From Acidimicrobiia bacterium (GTDB taxonomy: Bacteria > Actinomycetota > Acidimicrobiia > Acidimicrobiales > Aldehydirespiratoraceae), in NCBI GenBank assembly GCA_021296315.1, contig JAGWAO010000008.1, positions 1-58,126 on the forward strand: a DNA stretch of 58,126 nt, read 5' to 3'. Position 1 is the stretch's first letter. Every line of letters starts with the position of its first letter. This document shows, in pieces, positions 34,049-41,415 of the stretch. A program made the translations under genes and the position numbers. Below the pieces are notes generated by a model. That model saw nothing but the letters and a program-made list of their open reading frames with translations, did not search any database and was not told where the DNA came from.

Positions 34049-34097
34049 GGAATTGGCAGCCGAGGGTGCCGAGAACGGAGCGGACGGCTGCCAGTCC
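34049..34097. repeat. Palindromic repeat family 2, copy 2
   Basis: GGAATTGGCAGC (34049-34060) and GCTGCCAGTCC (34087-34097) with the central CCG-AGAA-CGG mini-stem. First of a tandem pair between fdhA and fdhB. Confidence 0.8.
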
Positions 34098-34121
34098 GGT
34101 TGTGTGTCCTTCGTGCTGCGG

Positions 34122-34169
34122 GGATTGGCAGCGGAGGATGCCGAAAGCGGAGTCGACGGCTGCCAGTTC
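34122..34169. repeat. Palindromic repeat family 2, copy 3
   Basis: GGATTGGCAGC (34122-34132) and GCTGCCAGTTC (34159-34169), centre CCG-AAAG-CGG. Nearly the same as copy 2 along its whole length, so the pair arose by duplication or repeated insertion. Ends 6 bases before the fdhB ATG. Confidence 0.8.
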
Positions 34170-34175
34170 GATGAT

Positions 34176-35942
34176 ATGACCGATATCTATCTGGGCGCGG
34201 ACCGCGCCACTGAGCCCGAAGTGGCCGCGGTCGATGCCGCGCTGGGGGCTCGGGGCGTCGATCCGGTGGTGCGTCCCGAGACCGAGAGGCTGTACACGTC
34301 GGGAAGGTCCAGGCGCCGGGAGCGCCGCCACTTCCTGCTGCCCGCGCTGCACGCCCTCCAGAACGCGGCCGGCTGGATCAGCCCGGGTGGCATCAACTAC
34401 GTGGCCGAGGTGCTGGACGTGCCCCCGGCCGAGGCCTTCGGCGTGGCCACCTTCTACGACCTGTTCCGCACCGAGCCGCCCGACCACGAAGGCGACACCT
34501 TCCATGTGTGCGTCGACGCGGCCTGCCAGATCGCGGGGTACGACGACCTGGCCGCCTCGGTGCGGGCGTCGGGCGGCCATGTGCACCTGGGGCCGTGCCT
34601 GGGCCAGTGCGAGCGGGCCCCCGCGCTGTTCGTGCAGGGGTCCGGGGGTCGTCGCGACTACGTGCCCGCCGACGACGAGCCCTTCGAGTTGCCCCAGGCC
34701 GGCGAAGAGTCGCTGCGCCTGCTGCGCCGGATCGGCGTGGCCGACCCCTCCTCGCTGGAGTCCTACCTAGCCCACGGCGGCTACCAGGCGCTGCGCCGGG
34801 CGGGCGAGATGGGCGCGGAGGCCGTCCTGGAGGCGGTGGCCGCCTCGGGGCTGTCGGGACGGGGCGGAGCCGCCTTCCCGACAGGGATCAAGTGGCGGGC
34901 CGTGGCCGCCGAGACCGGGCGGCCCAAGCATGTGGTGGCCAACTGCGACGAGTCCGAGCCGGGCACGTTCAAGGACCGCATCGTCATGGAACAAGACCCG
35001 TTCGCGGTGATCGAGACCATGGCCATCGCCGGGCTGGCCACCGGCGCGGCCAACGGCTGGATCTACATCCGGGGCGAGTACCCGCTGGCCACCGCCCGCC
35101 TTCAGGACGCCATCGACGCGGCCCGGGCCGCGGGGCTGCTAGGCCCGGACGCGGCCGGCACCGGCCACGACTTCGACATCGCCATCTGGCGGGGGGCGGG
35201 CGCCTACATCTGCGGCGAGGAGACCGCGCTGTTCAACTCGCTGGAGGGATTCCGGGGAGAGCCCCGCAACAAGCCGCCGTTCCCCACCACCCACGGCCTG
35301 TTCGGCGAGCCCACCGCCATCAACAACCCCGAGACGCTGCTCAACGTCGGTGACATCATCCTCGAGGGCCCCGACGCCTACCGGAGCCGGGGGACCGAGC
35401 GGTCGCCGGGAACCAAGCTGCTGTGCCTGTCGGGCAAGGTCGGGCGCCCCGGCCTCTACGAGGTGCCGTTCGGCACGAGCCTGGGCGACCTCCTGGACCT
35501 CGCGGGCGGGGTCGCCGGCAACGGCGAGCTTCAGGCCGTGCTGATGGGCGGCGCGGCCGGATCGTTCGTGGGCCCCGACTCGCTCAGCCTGCCGCTCACG
35601 CTGGAGGACACCCGGGCCGCGGGCACCACCCTCGGCTCGGGAGTGGTGATGGCCTTCGACACGTCGGACGACATGACCGCCGTGGTAGTGCGCATCGCCG
35701 AGTTCTTCCGGAACGAGTCGTGCGGGCAGTGCGTGCCGTGCCGGGTCGGTGCGGTACGACAGCACGAGACGCTGGTGCAGATGCAGAGGCGGGGTTCGCT
35801 GTCGCCCGCCCGCCGGACCCTCATCGATGAGATGGCCGAAGTGATGGTGGACGCCTCCATCTGCGGTCTGGGCCACACCGCGGCGTCAGCTGTCCGCTCC
35901 GCGCTGGACCTGGGCCTGATAGCGTCAGCGCCTTCCCGATGA
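34176..35942 (+). CDS. fdhB: Formate dehydrogenase NADH-binding subunit, NuoE-NuoF fusion
   Basis: A 588-residue fusion of a NuoE-like [2Fe-2S] domain (about 1-170; cysteines in HVCVDAACQ and GPCLGQCERAP) with a NuoF-like domain (about 190-588) that binds FMN and NAD (GRGGAAFPTGIKW, GAGAYICGEETAL) and a [4Fe-4S] cluster (SCGQCVPCRVG and ICGLGH). It passes electrons from the Mo subunit to NAD+, as in soluble NAD-dependent formate dehydrogenases. I start at ATG 34176: upstream residues are encoded by the two palindromic repeats. The stop overlaps the next gene (ATGA). Confidence 0.93.
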   Translation: MTDIYLGADRATEPEVAAVDAALGARGVDPVVRPETERLYTSGRSRRRERRHFLLPALHALQNAAGWISPGGINYVAEVLDVPPAEAFGVATFYDLFRTEPPDHEGDTFHVCVDAACQIAGYDDLAASVRASGGHVHLGPCLGQCERAPALFVQGSGGRRDYVPADDEPFELPQAGEESLRLLRRIGVADPSSLESYLAHGGYQALRRAGEMGAEAVLEAVAASGLSGRGGAAFPTGIKWRAVAAETGRPKHVVANCDESEPGTFKDRIVMEQDPFAVIETMAIAGLATGAANGWIYIRGEYPLATARLQDAIDAARAAGLLGPDAAGTGHDFDIAIWRGAGAYICGEETALFNSLEGFRGEPRNKPPFPTTHGLFGEPTAINNPETLLNVGDIILEGPDAYRSRGTERSPGTKLLCLSGKVGRPGLYEVPFGTSLGDLLDLAGGVAGNGELQAVLMGGAAGSFVGPDSLSLPLTLEDTRAAGTTLGSGVVMAFDTSDDMTAVVVRIAEFFRNESCGQCVPCRVGAVRQHETLVQMQRRGSLSPARRTLIDEMAEVMVDASICGLGHTAASAVRSALDLGLIASAPSR

Positions 35943-36799
35943 CCGATACGACCATCACCGAGACCGCGGTCACGATCACCATCGACGGGCAGCCTGTGGA
36001 GGTGGCCGAGGGATCCACCATCCATGCTGCCTGCGTTGAGGCCGGCATCGACACCCCGACCCTGTGCTGGGCCGAGAACCTCACCCCGGTCAACGTCTGC
36101 CGGGTGTGCGTGGTCGAGCTGGAGGGATCCAGGGCGCTGGTGCCGTCGTGCTCCCGGCCCGCCGAGGAGGGCATGGTCGTGCAGACCGACACCCCCCGGG
36201 TGCGCCACAGCCGCCGGATGGTGCTCGAGTTCCTGGGCTCGGGCGTCGACCTCAGCCAGGCCGACGACCTGCACCACTGGATCAAGGCCTACGGCGCCGA
36301 CCCCGACCGCTACGGCACCGACGGCCATCCCGTGGAGCGGGTGGAGGAGCCGGTCAAGGTCCAGGACGAGCTCTACATCCGGGACTACTCCAAGTGCGTG
36401 CTGTGCTACAAGTGCGTGGAGGCCTGCGGCGACGACGCCCAGCACACCTTCGCCATCGCGGTGGCCGGCCGGGGCTTCGACGCCCGGATCTCCACCGAGT
36501 TCGACGTGACCCTGCCCGACTCGGCCTGCGTGTACTGCGGCAACTGCGTGGGCGTGTGCCCCACCGGCGCGCTCCAGTTCAAGACCGAGTACGACCTGCG
36601 CGAGGTGGGGGAGTGGCGCCCGGACGACCAGACCGTGACCCGCACGGTGTGCTCCTACTGCGGCGTGGGCTGCAACCTCGACCTGCACGTGCAGGACGAG
36701 CGCATCGTGAAGGTCACCTCGCCGGCCGACCATTCGGTGACCAGCGGCCACCTCTGCATCAAGGGCCGCTTCGGCTGGCAGTACGTCCACGGAGAGTGA
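35939..36799 (+). CDS. Formate dehydrogenase FeS subunit = N-terminal part of FdhA as a separate gene
   Basis: 286 residues holding iron-sulfur sites that normally form the N-terminus of NAD-type FdhA: a [2Fe-2S] domain (Cys43, 54, 57, 71), two [4Fe-4S] ferredoxin motifs (Cys153/156/159/163 and Cys197/200/203/207), and at the C-terminus the molybdopterin-oxidoreductase [4Fe-4S] domain (Cys238, 241, 245, 273; CSYCGVGCNLDLH, then GHLCIKGRFGWQYVH). The protein ends exactly where the catalytic gene at 32117 begins in the alignment. The His/Cys3 cluster motif usual between the [2Fe-2S] and ferredoxin parts is missing (no cysteine from 72 to 152). ATGA overlap with fdhB. Confidence 0.88.
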   Translation: MTDTTITETAVTITIDGQPVEVAEGSTIHAACVEAGIDTPTLCWAENLTPVNVCRVCVVELEGSRALVPSCSRPAEEGMVVQTDTPRVRHSRRMVLEFLGSGVDLSQADDLHHWIKAYGADPDRYGTDGHPVERVEEPVKVQDELYIRDYSKCVLCYKCVEACGDDAQHTFAIAVAGRGFDARISTEFDVTLPDSACVYCGNCVGVCPTGALQFKTEYDLREVGEWRPDDQTVTRTVCSYCGVGCNLDLHVQDERIVKVTSPADHSVTSGHLCIKGRFGWQYVHGE

Positions 36800-36834
36800 G
36801 CCCGATCCCGGCAACGACGGACCGCCGCCAGTGA
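36796..36834 (+). CDS. 12-codon relay ORF
   Basis: GTG start inside the stop of the FeS-subunit gene (GTGA, 36796-36799), encodes MSPIPATTDRRQ, and its TGA overlaps the GTG start of the hydratase gene (GTGA, 36831-36834). Confidence 0.35.
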   Translation: MSPIPATTDRRQ

Positions 36835-37634
36835 CGGGATCGCCTGAGTCTGCCGCCCTTGAGGCCGCGGCCGAGCGGCTGCGGACTGCTTTGGTCGATG
36901 GCGTGGCCTGCGAGCCCGTGCGCGGGCTGCTGGGCACCTCCGCCGGTCCTGCGGCCGGCTACGCGGTGCAGCAGCTGAACACCGGGCACTGGCTCGCCGC
37001 GGGCCGGCGGATCAGCGGGCACAAGGTGGGACTGACCAACCCGGCCGTCCAGGCGCAGCTCGGCATGGACGAGCCCATCTGGGGGGTGCTGTTCGCCGAC
37101 AGGTGCCGCACCGACGGCGACGATCTCAGTGGGGCTGCGCTGATCGAGCCGCGGCTGGAGGTCGAGGTGGCAGTGGTGCTGGGGGCCGACCTCGACAGGG
37201 GCCGCCACACGGTCGTGGACGTGATCGGCGCCACGGCCTACGTGCTGCCCGCGCTGGAGATCGTCGACAGCCGCATTGTGGGCTGGGACATCACCATCGC
37301 CGACATGATCGCCGACAACGCCGGCGCCGGCTTCTACGTGCTGGGAACCCGCCCGGTGCCCCTGACCGCCGTCGACCTGCGCCGGGTGGAGATGCGACTC
37401 ACCGTCAACGGCAAGGAGGCTGCGACCGGCTCCGGGGCGGCGTGTCTGGGCAACCCGTTGAACTCCGTGCTGTGGCTGGCCGACGCCATGTGCGACCTCG
37501 GCACCCCGCTGCAAGCCGGCGAGTGCGTCATGACCGGCTCACTGTGCGGGATGCTGCCGTTGTCCCCCGGCGATGAGCCATGCGCCGAGATCGACGGCGT
37601 CGGCACGGTGTCGGCGAGTCTGTCCCCTGCCTGA
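36831..37634 (+). CDS. 2-keto-4-pentenoate hydratase-like protein (MhpD/FAH superfamily)
   Basis: A 267-residue member of the fumarylacetoacetate-hydrolase superfamily close to MhpD-type 2-oxopent-4-enoate hydratases and 4-oxalocrotonate decarboxylases. Metal ligands are in PRLEVEVAVVL, with GHKVGLTNPAVQAQLG near residue 62 and PALEIVDSRIVGWD. Adds water to a 2-hydroxydienoate in aromatic meta-cleavage routes. The start GTG overlaps the relay ORF from the formate dehydrogenase operon, yet I see no other meta-cleavage gene here, so its true substrate and the reason for its position are unclear. Confidence 0.85.
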   Translation: MTGSPESAALEAAAERLRTALVDGVACEPVRGLLGTSAGPAAGYAVQQLNTGHWLAAGRRISGHKVGLTNPAVQAQLGMDEPIWGVLFADRCRTDGDDLSGAALIEPRLEVEVAVVLGADLDRGRHTVVDVIGATAYVLPALEIVDSRIVGWDITIADMIADNAGAGFYVLGTRPVPLTAVDLRRVEMRLTVNGKEAATGSGAACLGNPLNSVLWLADAMCDLGTPLQAGECVMTGSLCGMLPLSPGDEPCAEIDGVGTVSASLSPA

Positions 37635-37650
37635 GACGCTCTTCGCGGTG

Positions 37651-38544
37651 TCAACCAGACGTGTCTGGGCTTGAGGCAGGGGCTCTCGGCCCACCGTCGC
37701 CCCTTGCTGCTGCGGCGGCGGCCACGGCGCGGCGGCGCAGGTGGACCGTCCAGTCGGCCAGTCCCACGATGACGCCGCCGACGATGTTGCCCAGCGTGAC
37801 CGCCACGAGATTCTGAGCGATCCCGGCTAGGTCCAGCCGGCTCACGTCGGCGGCCGTCAGCCCCGCGGCCGCCAGGGCGTCGGCATCGGCCGCGACCAGC
37901 GCCCCGAAGGGCAGGAAGAACATGTTGGCGACAGAGTGCTCGAATCCGCCCGCGACGAACGCCGTGACCGGCAGGGACACTGCCAGCAGCTTGTCGGTGA
38001 CCGTGCGCCCCGCGGTTGCCATCCACACGCCCAGGCACACCAGCATGTTGGCCACGATGCCCCGCAGGAAGGCGATCTCGAACGGAAGGTCCACCTTGCC
38101 GTTGGCCGACGTCACCGAGAAGACCGAGAACGAGTGGTCACCCTGCTCCCACCAGCGGCCGTAGAAGACCAGCAGCACAATGACGAGGGCGCCGATCAGG
38201 TTGCCCACGTAGACCAGCGCCCAGTTGCGGGCCAGCTCCCGCGGCAGGATCGTGCGGCTGAGGACGCTCATCACCATGAGGTTGTTGCCGGTGAACAGCT
38301 CGGCGCCGGTGACCACCACGAAGAAGAGGCCCATCGTCAGTCCCAGCCCCATGATGAGCCGGGTCGGTCCGGTGCCCAGCGTCGACTGAGCCGCGATCGT
38401 GCTCGTGAGCATTGCGCCGAGCGCAACGAACGCGCCGGCCATCACCGCCAGCACGAGCGTGGACGCCATGATGGCTCGGGCCTTGCCGACACCGGCCCGC
38501 ACCAGCTGTACGGAGATCTCTTCCGGCGGCGGCGTGGCGGTCAT
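37651..38544 (-). CDS. Formate/nitrite transporter family channel
   Basis: A 297-residue membrane protein with about six hydrophobic helices, of the FocA/FdhC/NirC family of pentameric anion channels. The helix with TGAELFTGNNLMVMSVL and the central-histidine motif GGFEHSVANMFFLPFGAL are conserved; this His gates and protonates formate in FocA. I start at ATG 38544; the GTG at 38571 would overlap the previous gene. Placed 3' to 3' with the formate dehydrogenase operon, so formate is the likely anion, though nitrite cannot be excluded. A C-terminal Ala/Pro-rich tail is probably cytosolic. Confidence 0.9.
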   Translation of the reverse strand: MTATPPPEEISVQLVRAGVGKARAIMASTLVLAVMAGAFVALGAMLTSTIAAQSTLGTGPTRLIMGLGLTMGLFFVVVTGAELFTGNNLMVMSVLSRTILPRELARNWALVYVGNLIGALVIVLLVFYGRWWEQGDHSFSVFSVTSANGKVDLPFEIAFLRGIVANMLVCLGVWMATAGRTVTDKLLAVSLPVTAFVAGGFEHSVANMFFLPFGALVAADADALAAAGLTAADVSRLDLAGIAQNLVAVTLGNIVGGVIVGLADWTVHLRRRAVAAAAAARGDGGPRAPASSPDTSG

Positions 38545-38557
38545 GGATCCTGGGTCC

Positions 38558-39196
38558 TTAGGTGGCGCCACCTGCGAGCCACATCTCTATGTCGTGGATC
38601 GCTTGGGACGTGGCCTGGCCTATCAGATCAAGCTTGCGCACCTGGTCTATGCGGGCTCGGGCCTTGCCATAGTCGCCCTTGGGCAACAGTTCCGGCAGGA
38701 TTCCGCAGGCGTCAGCCAGGCCGATGATGACGATGTCGCGCGGGCCGGGGATGTCGTCGCTGAGCAGCACTCCCAGGATGCGCAGTTTCACCTCGCGCTC
38801 CGCCTTGCCGTCGATGATCGGGTAGCGCCGGGAGCGGAACACCCAGAGGAAGCGCCCCTCGTGGCGCTCCAAGATGCCCCGCTCGGCCAGGCGTGACAGC
38901 GCCTCCTCCCGGATCTCCGCGGCCCGTCGGGCCGTCTGACCCACCCAGTACCGGGCGTCGCGCTGCTGGCCGGCCGCGATCGCTGCCAGTGTCGGGTCCA
39001 GGATGCTGTCGCCGACGGGCGTCGGGTCGATGAGGATGAGGTGCTCCGGGTCGGTGTCGATGCGGTTCTCCAGCGCGAGGTCCATGAGCACGCCGCCCGC
39101 GAGCGCATTGTCCAGCGCGATGCCTGGCACCGCCACGAACTTGCCGCCCTCGTCCCGCAGCAGGAGAAGGAGGATCTCCTCGGCGAATCTCAACAA
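38558..39196 (-). CDS. GPP34 (GOLPH3-like) family protein
   Basis: About 212 residues of the GPP34 family: FAEEILLLLLRDEGGKF at the N-terminus, then GVLMDLALENRID and ADACGILPELL. Eukaryotic members bind phosphoinositides at the Golgi; bacterial ones are common in actinomycetes with no settled role, perhaps in cell differentiation or lipid binding. Start is a TTG at 39196 or 39193 after AGGAGA; the longer TTG at 39214 would contain the ribosome site. Ends 13 bases before the formate channel gene, so the two are probably co-transcribed. Confidence 0.85.
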   Translation of the reverse strand: MLRFAEEILLLLLRDEGGKFVAVPGIALDNALAGGVLMDLALENRIDTDPEHLILIDPTPVGDSILDPTLAAIAAGQQRDARYWVGQTARRAAEIREEALSRLAERGILERHEGRFLWVFRSRRYPIIDGKAEREVKLRILGVLLSDDIPGPRDIVIIGLADACGILPELLPKGDYGKARARIDQVRKLDLIGQATSQAIHDIEMWLAGGAT

Positions 39197-39282
39197 GGTT
39201 CTCCTCGCTCCCAAGTTGTGTGGTCATCGTGCCCCGGAAGGCGGCTCCAACCGTCGGCGTGGACGGTCGGAATCCTACTTCC

Positions 39283-40437
39283 TCAGGCTGAGGCGAAGCG
39301 GGGGTCGCGGTCGCCCAGTTGGTCCAGGCGCTCGCAGCCGAGCTGGTGCATCACGGTGGTGAGCTGCTGCTCGAACATCGAGGCCACGAAACCGGCGCCC
39401 CCGGCTCCCAGGGCGCAGAGGCCGTACATGAACGCCCGGCCCGCGAGCGTGAAGTCGGCCCCGAGGGCCAGCGCCCGGGCGATGTCGAGCCCGCTGCGCA
39501 CGCCGCCGTCGAACAGCACCGGCACCCTTCCGCCGATGCGCTCCACTATGGGGGAGAGGGCCTCGATGGCCGCGGGCGCGGCGTCGAGTTGGCGCCCTCC
39601 GTGGTTCGACACCACTACCGCGTTGGCGCCGCTGTCGATGCAGCGCTCGGCGTCGTCGGGATGGAGGATCCCCTTGACCACTACCGGACCCGGCCACAGC
39701 TCGCACGTCTCGGCCAGGTAGTCCCACGACAGGGTGCCGCCCAGGCTGGCCCCGACGAAGCCGGCCAACTCCCGCAGCGTGGCCCGGTCCACGTAGCGCT
39801 CCAGAGTGTGGAATCGGGGCAGGCCGTTGCGCAGCAGCCCGAGAGTCCACGCCGGCCTGAGCGCGGCCTGGGTCACATGGCGGGGCGTGATGCGGGGCGG
39901 CATCGAGACCCGCTTGCGAGTCTGGCGCTCCCGCCGGGCCCGGGCCGGCACGTCGGCCGTCACCACCAGAATGTGGAAGCCGGCCTGCTGCGCCCGGCCG
40001 AGCAGGTCCTCACGGACGGCGACGTCTCTCGGGGGGTAGAGCTGGAACCAGCCCATGTCCCCGGCGCGGGGACCCACATCTGAGATGTCGGCGGTGTTGA
40101 CCGTGCTGGCCACGTACGGGATCCGGCACCGGGCCGCAGTCTCCGCCAGAGCGATGTCGGCACCGGGCCAGATCAGCCCGGTGAGGCCCACCGGGGCGAT
40201 CCCCACCGGCAGCGAGCAGCGGACCCCGAACAACTCGGTGCCGACGTCGGGCTCCAGTTCGCCCTTGAGGAACCGCGGCATCAGCAGCACCCGCTGGAGC
40301 GACTCGATGTTGCGGGCGCTGGCCCGCTCGTCGCCCTCGCCGCTGTCGAGGTACTCCCAGGCGAACAGGGGGGTGCGCCGGCGGGCCCGCCGCCGCAGGT
40401 CGTCCACCGTCTGGTATCGCAGGGACGGCCCTCGCAC
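39283..40437 (-). CDS. FMN-dependent alpha-hydroxyacid dehydrogenase (LldD/glycolate oxidase family)
   Basis: A 384-residue FMN TIM-barrel enzyme oxidising an L-2-hydroxyacid such as lactate or glycolate to the keto acid. Seen: [27 protein letters not shown] (FMN lysine), the catalytic His-Gly in SNHGGRQLD, and [20 protein letters not shown] for the phosphate. I start at GTG 40437, seven bases after TAGGGT; the frame upstream is encoded by palindromic repeat copy 4. Lacks a membrane-anchoring insert. Exact acid unknown (lactate, mandelate, glycolate). Confidence 0.88.
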   Translation of the reverse strand: MRGPSLRYQTVDDLRRRARRRTPLFAWEYLDSGEGDERASARNIESLQRVLLMPRFLKGELEPDVGTELFGVRCSLPVGIAPVGLTGLIWPGADIALAETAARCRIPYVASTVNTADISDVGPRAGDMGWFQLYPPRDVAVREDLLGRAQQAGFHILVVTADVPARARRERQTRKRVSMPPRITPRHVTQAALRPAWTLGLLRNGLPRFHTLERYVDRATLRELAGFVGASLGGTLSWDYLAETCELWPGPVVVKGILHPDDAERCIDSGANAVVVSNHGGRQLDAAPAAIEALSPIVERIGGRVPVLFDGGVRSGLDIARALALGADFTLAGRAFMYGLCALGAGGAGFVASMFEQQLTTVMHQLGCERLDQLGDRDPRFASA

Positions 40438-40444
40438 GCTGGAC

Positions 40445-40450
40445 ACCCTA
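40445..40450 (-). promoter_or_regulatory. -10 box TAGGGT, probable leaderless promoter
   Basis: Minus-strand TAGGGT followed by seven bases and GTG at 40437, the same hexamer and spacing as upstream of the BKACE gene. Confidence 0.4.
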
Positions 40451-40468
40451 CGTTTCCCCGGCCCACAC

Positions 40469-40518
40469 GGGAATTGGCAGCCCAGGGCTCCCAATTGGGC
40501 GCCGACCGCTGCCAATTC
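40469..40518. repeat. Palindromic repeat family 2, copy 4
   Basis: Perfect arms GAATTGGCAGC (40471-40481) and GCTGCCAATTC (40508-40518) with an inner CCCAATTGGG palindrome. Lies between two minus-strand genes. Confidence 0.82.
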
Positions 40519-40536
40519 GAGCGGTGGGGTGACCGG

Positions 40537-41307
40537 TCAGGCCGGCGAGCTGGCCAGCACGTCTCCGAACAGGGCCAGCGACTGGGACCAGGCCCGCTCG
40601 GCGGCGGCCTCGTTGTACGAATGCGCGTCCGGCCACGTGTAGGCGTGGTCGGCCCCGGGCAGTATGTCGACGGTGACCCGGTCGCCGAGGGTGGAGACCG
40701 CCTCGATGAAGGGTGTCATGCTGGCCACGCTCATCATCTTGTCGGCCTCGCCGAAGCCGGCATAGAGCGAGCCGGCCAGGCTTCCGGCGGTCAGGTGGGG
40801 AGAGTCGGGCTCGCCGTCCACCAGGAACGACGGATGCCACATCGCGCCCGCCTTGAACTGGTCGGGCAGGCGCATCATGGTGCGGAACACGGCCCGCGCC
40901 CCCAGGCAGAAGCCGATACAGCCCGCCGGCTCCCCCGACCCTGCCGGCCGGTCGGCGGCCACCGCATCCAGCGCCGCGTCGAGGTCGTGCTGGATGCCCT
41001 CGTCGGTCAGCGACATCAGCAGCGACATCAACTGATCCCCGGCGCCCGGGTTGGCGGTCAGCTCCGCCGGGCCGTAGCCGATCATCCGTCCGTGGCGGTG
41101 GTAGAGGTCAGGAAGGATCACGTCGTAGCCGTGGCCGGCGAGGCGTCGCCCGAAGACGTGCAGGGCCTCCCGGATGCCGGGCTTGTCCATGAACATCACG
41201 ATCAGCGGGTGCGGCCCGCCCGACGCCGGTCGCATCCGGGGCACGGCCAGAGGCTCGCCGTCGCTGACCGTCTCGAGTATCGACTCTTGGACTGCAAGAC
41301 TGGACAT
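40537..41307 (-). CDS. Dienelactone hydrolase family protein
   Basis: A 256-residue alpha/beta hydrolase of the dienelactone hydrolase family. The nucleophile is a cysteine in GFCLGARAV, with the acid/His pair likely in GFGEADKMM and ADHAYTWPDAHSY. Such enzymes open carboxymethylenebutenolide in chloroaromatic degradation, though many homologues have other ester or lactone substrates. I start at ATG 41307, eight bases after a TAGCTT box; the TTG at 41316 is less likely. Divergent from the ATP-grasp operon. Confidence 0.88.
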   Translation of the reverse strand: MSSLAVQESILETVSDGEPLAVPRMRPASGGPHPLIVMFMDKPGIREALHVFGRRLAGHGYDVILPDLYHRHGRMIGYGPAELTANPGAGDQLMSLLMSLTDEGIQHDLDAALDAVAADRPAGSGEPAGCIGFCLGARAVFRTMMRLPDQFKAGAMWHPSFLVDGEPDSPHLTAGSLAGSLYAGFGEADKMMSVASMTPFIEAVSTLGDRVTVDILPGADHAYTWPDAHSYNEAAAERAWSQSLALFGDVLASSPA

Positions 41308-41315
41308 GGTTCGCA

Positions 41316-41321
41316 AAGCTA
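41316..41321 (-). promoter_or_regulatory. -10 box TAGCTT, probable leaderless promoter
   Basis: TAGCTT on the minus strand, eight bases before ATG 41307. Confidence 0.35.
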
Positions 41322-41401
41322 CCGGGGCCGCTCACATCGGCGGCAAGGTACGGGTGCTCAACTACCAGTGCTCACGCACAAGAGCAGCCCGCGGCGTGAT
41401 C

Positions 41402-41407
41402 TACCAT
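41402..41407 (+). promoter_or_regulatory. -10 box TACCAT, probable leaderless promoter
   Basis: TACCAT, eight bases before GTG 41416. Confidence 0.35.
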
Positions 41408-41415
41408 GGTCGGCC

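Noticed and set aside
34053-34175. N-terminal extension of FdhB
   Set aside because: Encoded by the two palindromic repeats; the protein family starts after the ATG at 34176.
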